Shown piece by piece: positions 8,881-15,379 of a DNA stretch of 18,719 nt. Each line of letters starts with the position of its first letter. Position 1 is the first letter of the stretch. The translations under genes were made by a program, and so were the position numbers. The notes below the pieces were generated by a model that made no database searches, was not told where the DNA came from, and saw only the letters and a program-made list of their open reading frames with translations. Source of the DNA: Thermoleophilaceae bacterium (GTDB taxonomy: Bacteria > Actinomycetota > Thermoleophilia > Solirubrobacterales > Thermoleophilaceae); the NCBI GenBank assembly GCA_013695855.1, contig JACCZR010000124.1:1-18719 (forward strand). Direction: 5' to 3'.

Positions 8881-9570
8881 TCAAGAGCCCGAGTCGCCCT
8901 CGGCGACCTCTTCCCTGTCCTCGGCCTCCTCGCCGGTGTCGCCCTCGGCGCCGGCCTCGGCACCCACGAGCTCGGTCTCGGACTCGATCTCGTCGGGCTC
9001 CTCCACCTCGGTGGGAGCCACCACCGTGGCGATCACCGTCTCCTCGGGGTCGTCGAGGAAGGTGACGCCTGAGGGGGCGGGGATCTCAGAAAGGGGCAGG
9101 GTGGCCGCGATCTCCATCGCCGATACGTCCACCACGATGTTGTCCGGGATGTCGGTGGGCAGCGCCTCGACGTTGACCTCGCGGGTCACGTGCTCGAGCA
9201 CGCCGCCCTCCTTGACACCCGGGGCATCGTCGCCACCCTCGAGCTCGACCGCCACCGTGGTCTGGATCGCCTCGTCGAGGCGGACCTCGAGCAGATCGAT
9301 GTGCACGACCTCGTCGCGCACCGGGTGGTTCTGCTGATCCTTGATGATCACCGGCCGGGACTTGCCCTCGCCGATCTTGATGTCGATCAGGGCCGAGCCG
9401 TCCGCCAGGATCTTGCGCAGGGCGAGAGCGTGGACCTTGAACGAGAGGCTTTCGTTGCCGTTGCCGCCGTAAACGACGCCGGGCACGAGGCCCTCGCGGC
9501 GCAGGCGGCGGTTCGACCGCGATCCGCGTTCGGGGCGCTCCTGGACGTCGAGGAAAGGACGGTCGGCCAT
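8881..9570 (-). CDS. rplY: 50S ribosomal protein L25, general stress protein Ctc type
   Basis: A 229-residue two-domain L25/Ctc protein that binds 5S rRNA in the large ribosomal subunit. The N-terminal L25 domain (about 5-93) carries ERPERGSRSNRRLRREGLVPGVVYGG and the FHVDLLEV-like VVHIDLLEVRLDE. The Ctc beta domain (about 98-185) has KEGGVLEHVTREVNVEALPTDIP and FLDDPEETVIATVVAPT. The last 40 residues are a strongly acidic Glu/Ala/Gly tail, common in actinobacterial homologues. Start ATG 9568-9570 is the natural N-terminus (MADRPFLDVQERPE). It immediately precedes pth, a conserved pairing. Confidence 0.96.
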   Translation of the reverse strand: MADRPFLDVQERPERGSRSNRRLRREGLVPGVVYGGNGNESLSFKVHALALRKILADGSALIDIKIGEGKSRPVIIKDQQNHPVRDEVVHIDLLEVRLDEAIQTTVAVELEGGDDAPGVKEGGVLEHVTREVNVEALPTDIPDNIVVDVSAMEIAATLPLSEIPAPSGVTFLDDPEETVIATVVAPTEVEEPDEIESETELVGAEAGAEGDTGEEAEDREEVAEGDSGS

Positions 9571-9616
9571 GGGCGACCGGCGAGTCTAGCGGGGCTCGGC
9601 CACCCGTTTCGGCGGG

Positions 9617-10069
9617 TCAGGCCCCCGGTTTGAGCGTCATGTCGATCACGATCAGCACCAAGATCGAGACCTCGACGCTGTTGACGTTCAGGGCAGAGCG
9701 GACGTTCGCCGCCACCCCAGGGTCGTCGGCGCCGCGCTCGGCCACGAGCAGCTGCAGCTTCTTGTCCTGTGGCCCGTAGTAGCCGACGCCCACGATGAAG
9801 CTGAACAGCCAGCCCACGAGCGCGATGGCGATCCAGGCCTGCGAGAAGTCGTAGCCCGCCTTGTCGACCAGAAAGATCCCGGCGAGCAGGAGGATCAGCG
9901 ATGTCGGTGCGTAGAGCCGCATAGCCACCTTGTTGACCTCCATCGAGAAAGCGTGGATCTCGCGGTTGTCGCCGCGGTTGAGCACACGGCGGCCCAGGAT
10001 GTGCATGGCGATCGAGCCGCCGACCCAGATCACGGCGGCCAGGACGTGAATGGTGAGCAGGATCTTCAT
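9617..10069 (-). CDS. DUF2269-like integral membrane protein
   Basis: A 150-residue protein with four predicted transmembrane helices at about 4-24, 53-69, 78-98 and 131-146. The opening MKILLTIHVLAAVIWVGG, with a His in the first helix followed by WVGG, matches DUF2269-type and CopD-like small membrane proteins. RLYAPTSLILLLAGIFL in helix 2 and GWLFSFIVGVGYYGPQ in helix 3 fit the same pattern. The family has no established function, and I propose none beyond membrane location. It stands between prs (34 nt upstream) and rplY (46 nt downstream) on the same strand, so it is probably co-transcribed. Start ATG 10067-10069 follows a weak AGGTTG site. Confidence 0.85.
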   Translation of the reverse strand: MKILLTIHVLAAVIWVGGSIAMHILGRRVLNRGDNREIHAFSMEVNKVAMRLYAPTSLILLLAGIFLVDKAGYDFSQAWIAIALVGWLFSFIVGVGYYGPQDKKLQLLVAERGADDPGVAANVRSALNVNSVEVSILVLIVIDMTLKPGA

Positions 10070-10103
10070 GGCGGCAACCTAACTCGCCCACCCGGCCGAA
10101 CTG

Positions 10104-11105
10104 CTAGAAGAGCTGGTTCTCCCCGTCGAAGCCCTCCGAGACAGAATCGTCGCTGAAGATGCGCCGGACGGTGTCGGTGAGCACGTCCGCGCATGTGAGC
10201 TGGGTTATCAGCTCGGGCGCCGCGTCCGCCAGCGGCACCGTATCGGTGACCAGGACGCCCGACAGCGGCGAGGCCTCCAGTGTCTCGAAGGCGCGGCCGG
10301 CGAAGAGCCCGTGGGTGGCCACCGCCTGCACCGACCGGGCGCCTTCGTCAAGGACGGTCTGCGCCGCCGCAGCCAGCGTGCCGCCGGTTCCGATGATGTC
10401 GTCGACGATGACCGCCACCTTGCCCTTCACGTCGCCGATCACCGTGCCGATCTCCGCGACGCCCTGGGCGGGGCGCTCCTTCTCCATCAGCGCGTACGGC
10501 GCCCCCACCCTGCGCGCAAAGGAGCGCACGAGCTTCACCCGGCCGGCGTCGGGAGCGATCATCACAAGCTCCTCCTCGTGCCCGAAGCGATCGGAGATGT
10601 ACTGGGTGAGGAGCGGCATGGCGGTCATGTGGTCGACCGGCCTGGAGAAGAAGCCCTGCACCTGGCCCGCGTGCAGGTCCATCGCCACCAGGCGGTCGGC
10701 GCCCGCCGTCTCCAGCAGCTCGGCCACCAGCCGCGCCGAGATCGGCTCGCGCGGCGCCGACTTCTTGTCCTGGCGCGAGTAGCCGTACCACGGGGTGACG
10801 GCGATGATCCGGTGGGCCGAGGCGTGCTTGGCGGCGTGGACCATGAGCAGCAGCTCCATCAGCGCGTCGTTGGGGGTTAGGCCTTCGCGCTCGGAGGCGC
10901 ACAACGACTGGATGAGAAAGAGGTCCGCCCCCCGGATGGAGTCCTCGTAGCGGCAATAGACCTCGCCGTCGGCGAAGGTCTTCAGCCCGGCGTCGGCCAA
11001 CTGGACCCCCAGCCGCTCCGCGATCTTGCCCCCCAGCTCCTGGCTGGCGCGCCCCGCGCTGATCATCAGGCGCTTGTCGTAGCCCGCCGGGATGCTCTTG
11101 GCCAA
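10104..11105 (-). CDS. prs: Ribose-phosphate pyrophosphokinase (PRPP synthase)
   Basis: Makes 5-phosphoribosyl-1-diphosphate from ribose-5-phosphate and ATP, feeding purine, pyrimidine, His and Trp synthesis. The 333-residue product has LMISAGRASQELGGKIAERLG, KTFADGEVYCRYEDSIRGADLF, the catalytic loop SRQDKKSAPREPIS (110-123), MDLHAGQVQGFF (142-153) and the PRPP-binding loop VDDIIGTGGT (234-243). The frame is open far upstream into glmU, but those residues are a shadow. I chose TTG 11103-11105 because AGGAGGT stands 7 nt before it and the product then starts MAKSIPAGYDKRLMISAG. It follows glmU by 26 nt. Enzymes of this family are usually regulated by ADP/phosphate; nothing in the DNA shows transcriptional control. 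Confidence 0.97.
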   Translation of the reverse strand: MAKSIPAGYDKRLMISAGRASQELGGKIAERLGVQLADAGLKTFADGEVYCRYEDSIRGADLFLIQSLCASEREGLTPNDALMELLLMVHAAKHASAHRIIAVTPWYGYSRQDKKSAPREPISARLVAELLETAGADRLVAMDLHAGQVQGFFSRPVDHMTAMPLLTQYISDRFGHEEELVMIAPDAGRVKLVRSFARRVGAPYALMEKERPAQGVAEIGTVIGDVKGKVAVIVDDIIGTGGTLAAAAQTVLDEGARSVQAVATHGLFAGRAFETLEASPLSGVLVTDTVPLADAAPELITQLTCADVLTDTVRRIFSDDSVSEGFDGENQLF

Positions 11106-11112
11106 GGCGGTG

Positions 11113-11119
11113 ACCTCCT
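11113..11119 (-). promoter_or_regulatory. Ribosome-binding site deciding the TTG start of prs
   Basis: AGGAGGT on the minus strand, with 7 nt to TTG 11103-11105. It is a near-perfect anti-16S complement and the main reason for preferring a TTG start over the upstream open frame. It lies in the 26-nt gap after the glmU stop. Confidence 0.82.
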
Positions 11120-11131
11120 GGGTCTCGACGC

Positions 11132-12511
11132 TTACGGAGACGGCTCTTCCTCCTCGACTCGCTGGGCGTAGCCCTCGACGTTGCGCTGCTGGGGACGGGA
11201 GATCCCGAGCGCGCCCTCCGGGACATCCTCGACGATCACCGACCCTGCCCCAGTGTACGCCCGGTCCCCGACGCTCACGGGGGCCACGAAGGAGGTGTGG
11301 ACCCCCGTCTTGACGTCTTGTCCGATCGCGGTGCGGTGCTTGTCGCGGCCGTCGTAGTTCGCTGTGATGTTGCCCGCCGCCACGTTGGCGCCCTCGCCGA
11401 CGTCGGCGTCGCCGAGGTAGGAGAGGTGGGGGACCTTGGCGCCCTCTCCGATGGCCGAGTTCTTGACCTCGACGAAGGCGCCGATCTTGGCTCGGGGGCC
11501 GATGCGCGCGCCCGGACGCAGGTAGGCGAATGGGCCAATGCTGGCCTCGTCGGCCACCTCGCATTCGATGAGCACCGAGTGCGCCACCCCGACCCGGTCA
11601 CCGAGCGTGGCGTCGTAGGTGGTCACGTGCGGGCCGATGTCGCAGCCGGCGCCGATCGCCGTGGCGCCAAGGAGCGTGGCGCCCACGCCTATGCGCGTGT
11701 CCTCGCCGATGGTCACCCCCGCGTGGAGTTCGACCGAGTCCGGTGCGACGAAGGTGACCCCGTTACGCCCGTGCGCGGCGATCAGCCGGCGGCGCGCGAG
11801 CTGCTCGATCTCCATGAGGTCCGCGCGCGTGTTGACCCCGCGCGCCACGTCGGCGTCGGTGGTCGCGGTGGTGGCCACACGTCCGTCGGCGGCGAAGGCG
11901 GTGATGGCGCCGGTCAGGTAAACCTCGCCGTCCAGCGGCTCCACCTGCTCGAGCGCCCGGAACAGCGAGTCGGGCTGGAAGACGTAGGTGCCCAGGTTGA
12001 TTTCCCGGGTGGCCAGCACCTCCGGCGCAAGACCGTCCGTGTGCTTGGTCTCAACGATGGCCTCGAAGGCACCATCCGCGCGTCGGATCACGCGGCCGTA
12101 GCCCGCGGGATCAAGGGTGTCGGTGGTCAGCACGGTGGCTGCGGCCTGTTCGGCAGCGTGCGCGGCGATGAGGCCTGAGACGACCTCGTCAGTCACCAAG
12201 GGATGGTCGGCCGAGAGCACCGCGAGGGGACGCTCGGGCACGATCGCCTCGCGGGCGGCGAGCACGGCGGCGCCCGTGCCCTCGCCTTCGCGCTGCTCGG
12301 CAACGATGACGTTCTGCGGCAGGCCCTCGGCCACGCCCTCGCCGGGCCGGACCACGCAGACGACCTCCTGAGCGCCGGCCTCCCGGGCGGCGTCGATCAC
12401 CCACTCGACCATCGTCATGCCGCACACCGGATGCAGCACCTTGGGCAGCCGCGACCGCATCCGGGTGCCGTGACCGGCGGCCATGATCAGGGCTGTGAAG
12501 GGCTCGGCCAC
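11132..12511 (-). CDS. glmU: Bifunctional GlmU: glucosamine-1-phosphate acetyltransferase / GlcNAc-1-P uridyltransferase
   Basis: Makes UDP-GlcNAc, the precursor of peptidoglycan. In the 459-residue protein, the N-terminal uridyltransferase (1-230) shows LIMAAGHGTRMRSRLPKVLHPVCG, the UTP loop with EGEGTGAAVLAA, Asp102 in SADHP, GYGRVIR and the Asn in GVNTRADL. The C-terminal left-handed beta helix (about 250-440) shows repeated hexapeptides, FAYLRPGARIG, KVPHLSYLGDADVG with catalytic His362, GNITANYDGRDKHRT, and GAGSVIVEDVPEGAL. Start GTG 12509-12511 gives MAEPFTALIMAAG; a longer start is not needed. The nucleotide-binding motif is GHGTRM rather than GKGTRM, which occurs naturally. It is the first gene after the regulator and tRNA, and leads a glmU-prs transcript. 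Confidence 0.98.
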   Translation of the reverse strand: MAEPFTALIMAAGHGTRMRSRLPKVLHPVCGMTMVEWVIDAAREAGAQEVVCVVRPGEGVAEGLPQNVIVAEQREGEGTGAAVLAAREAIVPERPLAVLSADHPLVTDEVVSGLIAAHAAEQAAATVLTTDTLDPAGYGRVIRRADGAFEAIVETKHTDGLAPEVLATREINLGTYVFQPDSLFRALEQVEPLDGEVYLTGAITAFAADGRVATTATTDADVARGVNTRADLMEIEQLARRRLIAAHGRNGVTFVAPDSVELHAGVTIGEDTRIGVGATLLGATAIGAGCDIGPHVTTYDATLGDRVGVAHSVLIECEVADEASIGPFAYLRPGARIGPRAKIGAFVEVKNSAIGEGAKVPHLSYLGDADVGEGANVAAGNITANYDGRDKHRTAIGQDVKTGVHTSFVAPVSVGDRAYTGAGSVIVEDVPEGALGISRPQQRNVEGYAQRVEEEEPSP

Positions 12512-12565
12512 GGGGGTCCGCCAGCGTAGCGGCGAGGCGCGAAGGGCCTATGCTCGCCGAGTCCT

Positions 12566-12637
12566 TGGGGAGTGGTGTAATCGGCAGCACAGGCGCCTTT
12601 GGAGCGCCTAGTCCCGGTTCAAGTCCGGGCTCCCCAG
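12566..12637 (+). tRNA. tRNA-Gln (anticodon TTG)
   Basis: A 72-nt cloverleaf on the plus strand. Acceptor stem TGGGGAG pairs with CTCCCCA, followed by discriminator G at 12637. The D-arm contains GTGTAATCGGCAGCAC. The anticodon stem GGCGC/GCGCC encloses loop CTTTGGA, giving anticodon UUG for glutamine CAA. The T-arm is CCGGGTTC-like, seen as CCCGGTTCAAGTCCGGG. No CCA is encoded. TATGCT at 12549-12554 could be a -10 box; no convincing -35 is visible. The gene is antisense to the surrounding operon, in the gap between the PucR-type gene and glmU. Confidence 0.96.
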
Positions 12638-12698
12638 CTCGTCGGTGGGCGACGACCTTGCCCCGGGCGAAACCGGTTAGAGCCGGTACATCCGTCCC

Positions 12699-13973
12699 CT
12701 AACGGTCCTTCGCCGCCCGTGGCACCAGGCCGCCCTCCGCCCCCGGCTCGTGCGCGGGGCCTCCAGGTGGGGCGATTCCCAGCACGCGCATCGCCTTCAA
12801 GCCGAGCGACAGGCGCTCGCGGCCGTCGCTGGAGCCCACGTCGAGGCCGCTCAGCTCGCGCACCCGGTCCAGGCGGTAGCGCACGGTGTGGCGGTGGGTG
12901 AAGAGCTTCTCGGCGGTACGGGCGACGTTGCCGTCCGCGGCGAGGAACGTCTCCACGGTCTTGACCAGCTCGGTCTCGTACTGGTCGTCGTAGGCGGCAA
13001 GGGGGGCCACGGTCTCCTCGTGGAAGCGCCGCAGCTCGCGCGGATCCTCGTTCATGGCCGGCAGCAGGAGCCGGTAGGCGCCGGTCTCCTCGAAGCCCAG
13101 CGAATCGATCCCCCGGGCCTCAGCCACGTTGGCGGCGAGGATGGCCTCCGACGCGGCACGGTGGAGATCGGTGGGATCGGCCGTCCAGCGGCTCAGGGCC
13201 ACGGTCAGCGCGAAGCCGTCGAGGCCGGCGCGCAGCTCGTTGAGGACCGACGCGGCCGCGCGCGCCGCCGTCGCCTCCTCGGAGCTCGGCACCAGCAGAA
13301 CGAGGTCGCGATCGTCGCCTCCCACTCGCAACGGGCCGATGGGCACCAGCGCCGCCAGAGTGGTGCGCTCCACCGCGCGCGCCCCGCGCTCGGCCATGGT
13401 GAGCACCCGCGCGCGCCAGTCCCCCTCCTCAGGGGCGTGCGGACGGGCGCGGGCGACGATCACGATCGCGCCCTCGCCAAGGCCGCAGCCGAGCTCCTCG
13501 CCCCGAGCCATGATGTTCTCGCGGTCGGTCAGCCGCCGGCTGACCAGGTCCTCCAGGAAGTCGCGCACCGCGGCCTCGCTCGCCCGTTCGGGAGCAGCCG
13601 AGCGGTCGACCTCGAGCGCGATCAGCGTCGCCACCATTCGCAGGAGCGCCGGCTCGGGCACCTCGCCTCGCGTGCGAAACCGCAGCTCGCCCACTGCGGA
13701 GTCGGCCACGCGCAACTCGACGCTGTCGCTGGTCCCCTCCCCCGCCATCACCGCCCGCTCGTCGTCCGGCGAGGCGCACGCCACGGCGAGCACGTTGCAC
13801 GAGGAGTCGAGGACTATGGCGCTCGCGTCGAGGGCACGGCTGGCCGCTCGGGCGACCGAGGGCAGGCCGGCGCCCGACTCGACCGCCTCGGAGACCTGCT
13901 CGAAAAGCTCGAGGAAGGAGCCCTGCGCCGCCCCTGAGGCGCCGCCGCCCCTGGGCTGCTGCGCCGCGGACAT
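12699..13973 (-). CDS. PucR/CdaR-family transcriptional regulator
   Basis: A 424-residue regulator. Residues about 20-125 form a GAF-like sensor segment (FLELFEQVSEAVESGAGLPSVARAASRALDASAIVLDSSCNVL begins it, written here only as its first part). About 160-290 is a GGDEF-like PucR middle domain (IVIVARA, LVLLVPSSEE, LTVALSRW, ASEAILAANVA). The C-terminal PucR-type helix-turn-helix spans about 336-397: LVKTVETFLAADGNVARTAE, KLFTHRHTVRYRLDRVREL, then RERLSLGLKAMRVLG. Proteins of this family respond to small molecules, and the ligand and targets here are unknown. ATG 13971-13973 is a clear start with a weak ribosome-binding site. The 314-nt gap upstream holds tandem family-2 repeats, so regulation of this gene from that region is plausible. 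Confidence 0.9.
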   Translation of the reverse strand: MSAAQQPRGGGASGAAQGSFLELFEQVSEAVESGAGLPSVARAASRALDASAIVLDSSCNVLAVACASPDDERAVMAGEGTSDSVELRVADSAVGELRFRTRGEVPEPALLRMVATLIALEVDRSAAPERASEAAVRDFLEDLVSRRLTDRENIMARGEELGCGLGEGAIVIVARARPHAPEEGDWRARVLTMAERGARAVERTTLAALVPIGPLRVGGDDRDLVLLVPSSEEATAARAAASVLNELRAGLDGFALTVALSRWTADPTDLHRAASEAILAANVAEARGIDSLGFEETGAYRLLLPAMNEDPRELRRFHEETVAPLAAYDDQYETELVKTVETFLAADGNVARTAEKLFTHRHTVRYRLDRVRELSGLDVGSSDGRERLSLGLKAMRVLGIAPPGGPAHEPGAEGGLVPRAAKDR

Positions 13974-14035
13974 GGCACAACTCTAGGCGCGGTGGGCCGC
14001 TCGTGAAGTTCGGTGAACGCGTGGCCGCAACGCTC

Positions 14036-14182
14036 CTGACGAGCGAGAACCAAGCATCGCCAGGAAGAGGCGCCCGAAGCCTGCTCAGCAGGCAGTAGCC
14101 GGGGGATGACCCGCCGGAGGCGGGTGTAAGGGGGCCGAAGCCCCCTTGTGACGCCGCGAGGCGCCGGTTCGCAGCCGCCAGG
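14036..14182 (-). repeat. Family-2 hairpin repeat, tandem copy 1 (147 bp)
   Basis: Together with the next copy this fills most of the gene-free 13974-14287 stretch. On the plus strand it runs from CTGACGAGCGAGAACCAAGC to GCCGCCAGG. It contains hairpins CCTGCTCAGCAGG (14080-14092), CCCGCCGGAGGCGGG (14110-14124) and GGGGGCCGAAGCCCCC (14130-14145). On the minus strand the last is GGGGGC-UUCG-GCCCCC, a very stable tetraloop hairpin. It is about 44 bp longer than copy 2 because of the two extra hairpins. The remaining 13974-14035 holds nothing I can identify. Confidence 0.88.
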
Positions 14183-14285
14183 CTGGCGAGCGAAAACCAA
14201 GCATGGCAAGGAAGAGGTCCCCGACGCCTGCTTCGCAGGCGAGGGGGCCGATGACGCCGCCAGGCGCCGGTTTGCAGCCACCAGG
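14183..14285 (-). repeat. Family-2 hairpin repeat, tandem copy 2 (103 bp)
   Basis: A shorter copy directly abutting copy 1. Shared blocks on the plus strand are GAGCGAAAACCAAGCATGGC (copy 1: GAGCGAGAACCAAGCATCGC), GGAAGAGG, and at the far end GGCGCCGGTTTGCAGCCACC (copy 1: GGCGCCGGTTCGCAGCCGCC). Its one strong hairpin is CGCCTGC-TTC-GCAGGCG (14225-14241), at the same place as CCTGCTCAGCAGG in copy 1. It ends 3 bp before the stop of the small membrane protein gene. Confidence 0.88.
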
Positions 14286-14287
14286 CG

Positions 14288-14512
14288 TCAGGCGTAGCGG
14301 TCGTAGGACCAGACGATGGCGAACCCGAGGCCCGCGCCCATCCCCAGCAGGGTGGCCAGGATGAACAGCGTCAGGAAGCCCGCCGCGATCCGCTCCCACA
14401 GACGTCCGTAGGCATGCCAGGCCGGGAGGAGGATGAAGGCGATGTAGCCGGCGCCGGCGATGCCCGCTCCCAAGGCGAGCGCCACTTCCGTGGTGGACAG
14501 ACTGAGGCCCAT
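14288..14512 (-). CDS. Small two-helix membrane protein, 74 aa
   Basis: A 74-residue protein beginning MGLSLSTTEVALALGAGIAG, with two predicted transmembrane helices (about 8-30 and 42-68). A short charged loop (WHAYGRLWERI) joins them, and the end is SYDRYA. Membrane-protein composition that breaks exactly at a polar loop and polar ends argues for a real gene rather than a shadow frame. I do not recognise the family and assign no function. It is 38 nt downstream of ispE on the same strand. The ATG at 14510-14512 has no clear ribosome-binding site. Confidence 0.7.
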   Translation of the reverse strand: MGLSLSTTEVALALGAGIAGAGYIAFILLPAWHAYGRLWERIAAGFLTLFILATLLGMGAGLGFAIVWSYDRYA

Positions 14513-14550
14513 TGCCGGCCATTGTGGCGCATGGCACGGGCGGCGCCGCG

Positions 14551-15378
14551 TCAGGCCGCTGTGGTGGTGCGAGTGAGCACCGCGCCCGCCAGCGCCCCCG
14601 CGGCCCGGTCGGCGGCCTCCCGGCCGTCGAAGAGGCCGAACGCGGTGGGACCCGAGCCGCTCAGCCGCGCCGCGAGCGAGGCGTGGTCGCGGAGGTCGGA
14701 GAGCTTCTGCGCGAGCTCGGGCCGAAGGGAGACCGCCGGAGCCTCGAGGTCGTTCTCCGCCACTTGGGCCAACCGCTCGGCGCCCGCCCCGGCGAGGGCC
14801 CCCAACGCCGCGGGGTCGAGCGTCTGCCGCCCCCCTCCGAGCCGGTCGAGCTCGCCGTAGACGTCGGCTGTCGAGAGACCCTCGTCACTCGGCACCAGCA
14901 CCAGCCACAGCGGAGGGAGCTCCATGGGCTCGACCCGCTCGCCCGCACCGGTCACAAGCGCCGGCGTAGGACGCAGCTGGCTGGGCACGTCGGCGCCGAG
15001 CCTGGCTCCGAGGGCCTGCAGCTCGTCCAGCTCCAAGGGCTCGCCCACCAGCCTGTTGGCCGCGCGCAGGGCGGCCGCGGCGTCGGCGCTGCCGCCCCCC
15101 AGCCCCCCGGCCACCGGGATGCGCTTCTCGATCTCGACCCGCAGCGGCGGCAGCGCAGTCCGGGTGCGAAACGCCTCGAGCGCTTTCTGCGCGAGGTTCC
15201 TTCCCTCCACCCCTGGGCAGACCACCTCGTCACGCGGGCCCTCGGCCGGCGCGAACGACAGCTCGTCTGCGAGCTCGAGCGGCGCGAACAGCGAGCACAG
15301 CTCGTGGAGCCCGTCGTGACGACGCCGGCCGACGTGCAGGATCAGGTTGACCTTGGCCGGCGCGCGCTCGCGGAGCAC
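14551..15378 (-). CDS. ispE: 4-diphosphocytidyl-2-C-methyl-D-erythritol kinase
   Basis: The kinase step of the non-mevalonate (MEP) isoprenoid pathway; a GHMP kinase of 275 residues. Visible are APAKVNLILHVG with catalytic Lys9, the glycine-rich ATP loop PVAGGLGGGSADAAAALRAAN (split here as 88-100 plus helix), GARLGADVPSQL with catalytic Asp130, and the GHMP C-terminal motif ARLSGSGPTAFGLF (237-250). The frame remains open upstream within rsmA, but GTG 15376-15378 gives MLRERAPAKVNL, the expected N-terminus. It starts 1 nt after the rsmA stop (TGACGTG), so translation is probably coupled. The metG-tatD-rsmA-ispE order is widely conserved in actinobacteria. Confidence 0.97.
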   Translation of the reverse strand: MLRERAPAKVNLILHVGRRRHDGLHELCSLFAPLELADELSFAPAEGPRDEVVCPGVEGRNLAQKALEAFRTRTALPPLRVEIEKRIPVAGGLGGGSADAAAALRAANRLVGEPLELDELQALGARLGADVPSQLRPTPALVTGAGERVEPMELPPLWLVLVPSDEGLSTADVYGELDRLGGGRQTLDPAALGALAGAGAERLAQVAENDLEAPAVSLRPELAQKLSDLRDHASLAARLSGSGPTAFGLFDGREAADRAAGALAGAVLTRTTTAA

Positions 15379-15379
15379 G

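Noticed and set aside
11106..11564. Upstream extension of the prs frame across the end of glmU
   Set aside because: The extra residues are Arg/Gly/Pro-rich shadow of glmU, and a strong ribosome-binding site marks TTG 11105 instead.
12672..12687. Hairpin ACCGG-TTAGAG-CCGGT after the tRNA as a terminator
   Set aside because: Only a 5-bp stem with no T-run; such stems are frequent by chance at this GC content.
13974..14035. TTCAC direct repeats (TTCACCGAACTTCAC on the minus strand) as an operator of the pucR-type gene
   Set aside because: Two 5-mers are too little evidence, and no known PucR-family operator consensus can be applied.
14036..14285. Possible CRISPR array from repeated blocks
   Set aside because: There are only two copies, with long internally structured units, no constant short repeat with unique spacers, and no cas gene nearby.
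14085..14537. Open frames running through the tandem family-2 repeats, one starting upstream of the small membrane gene
   Set aside because: They consist mostly of translated repeat DNA, and the 74-residue frame in the same place is much more protein-like.
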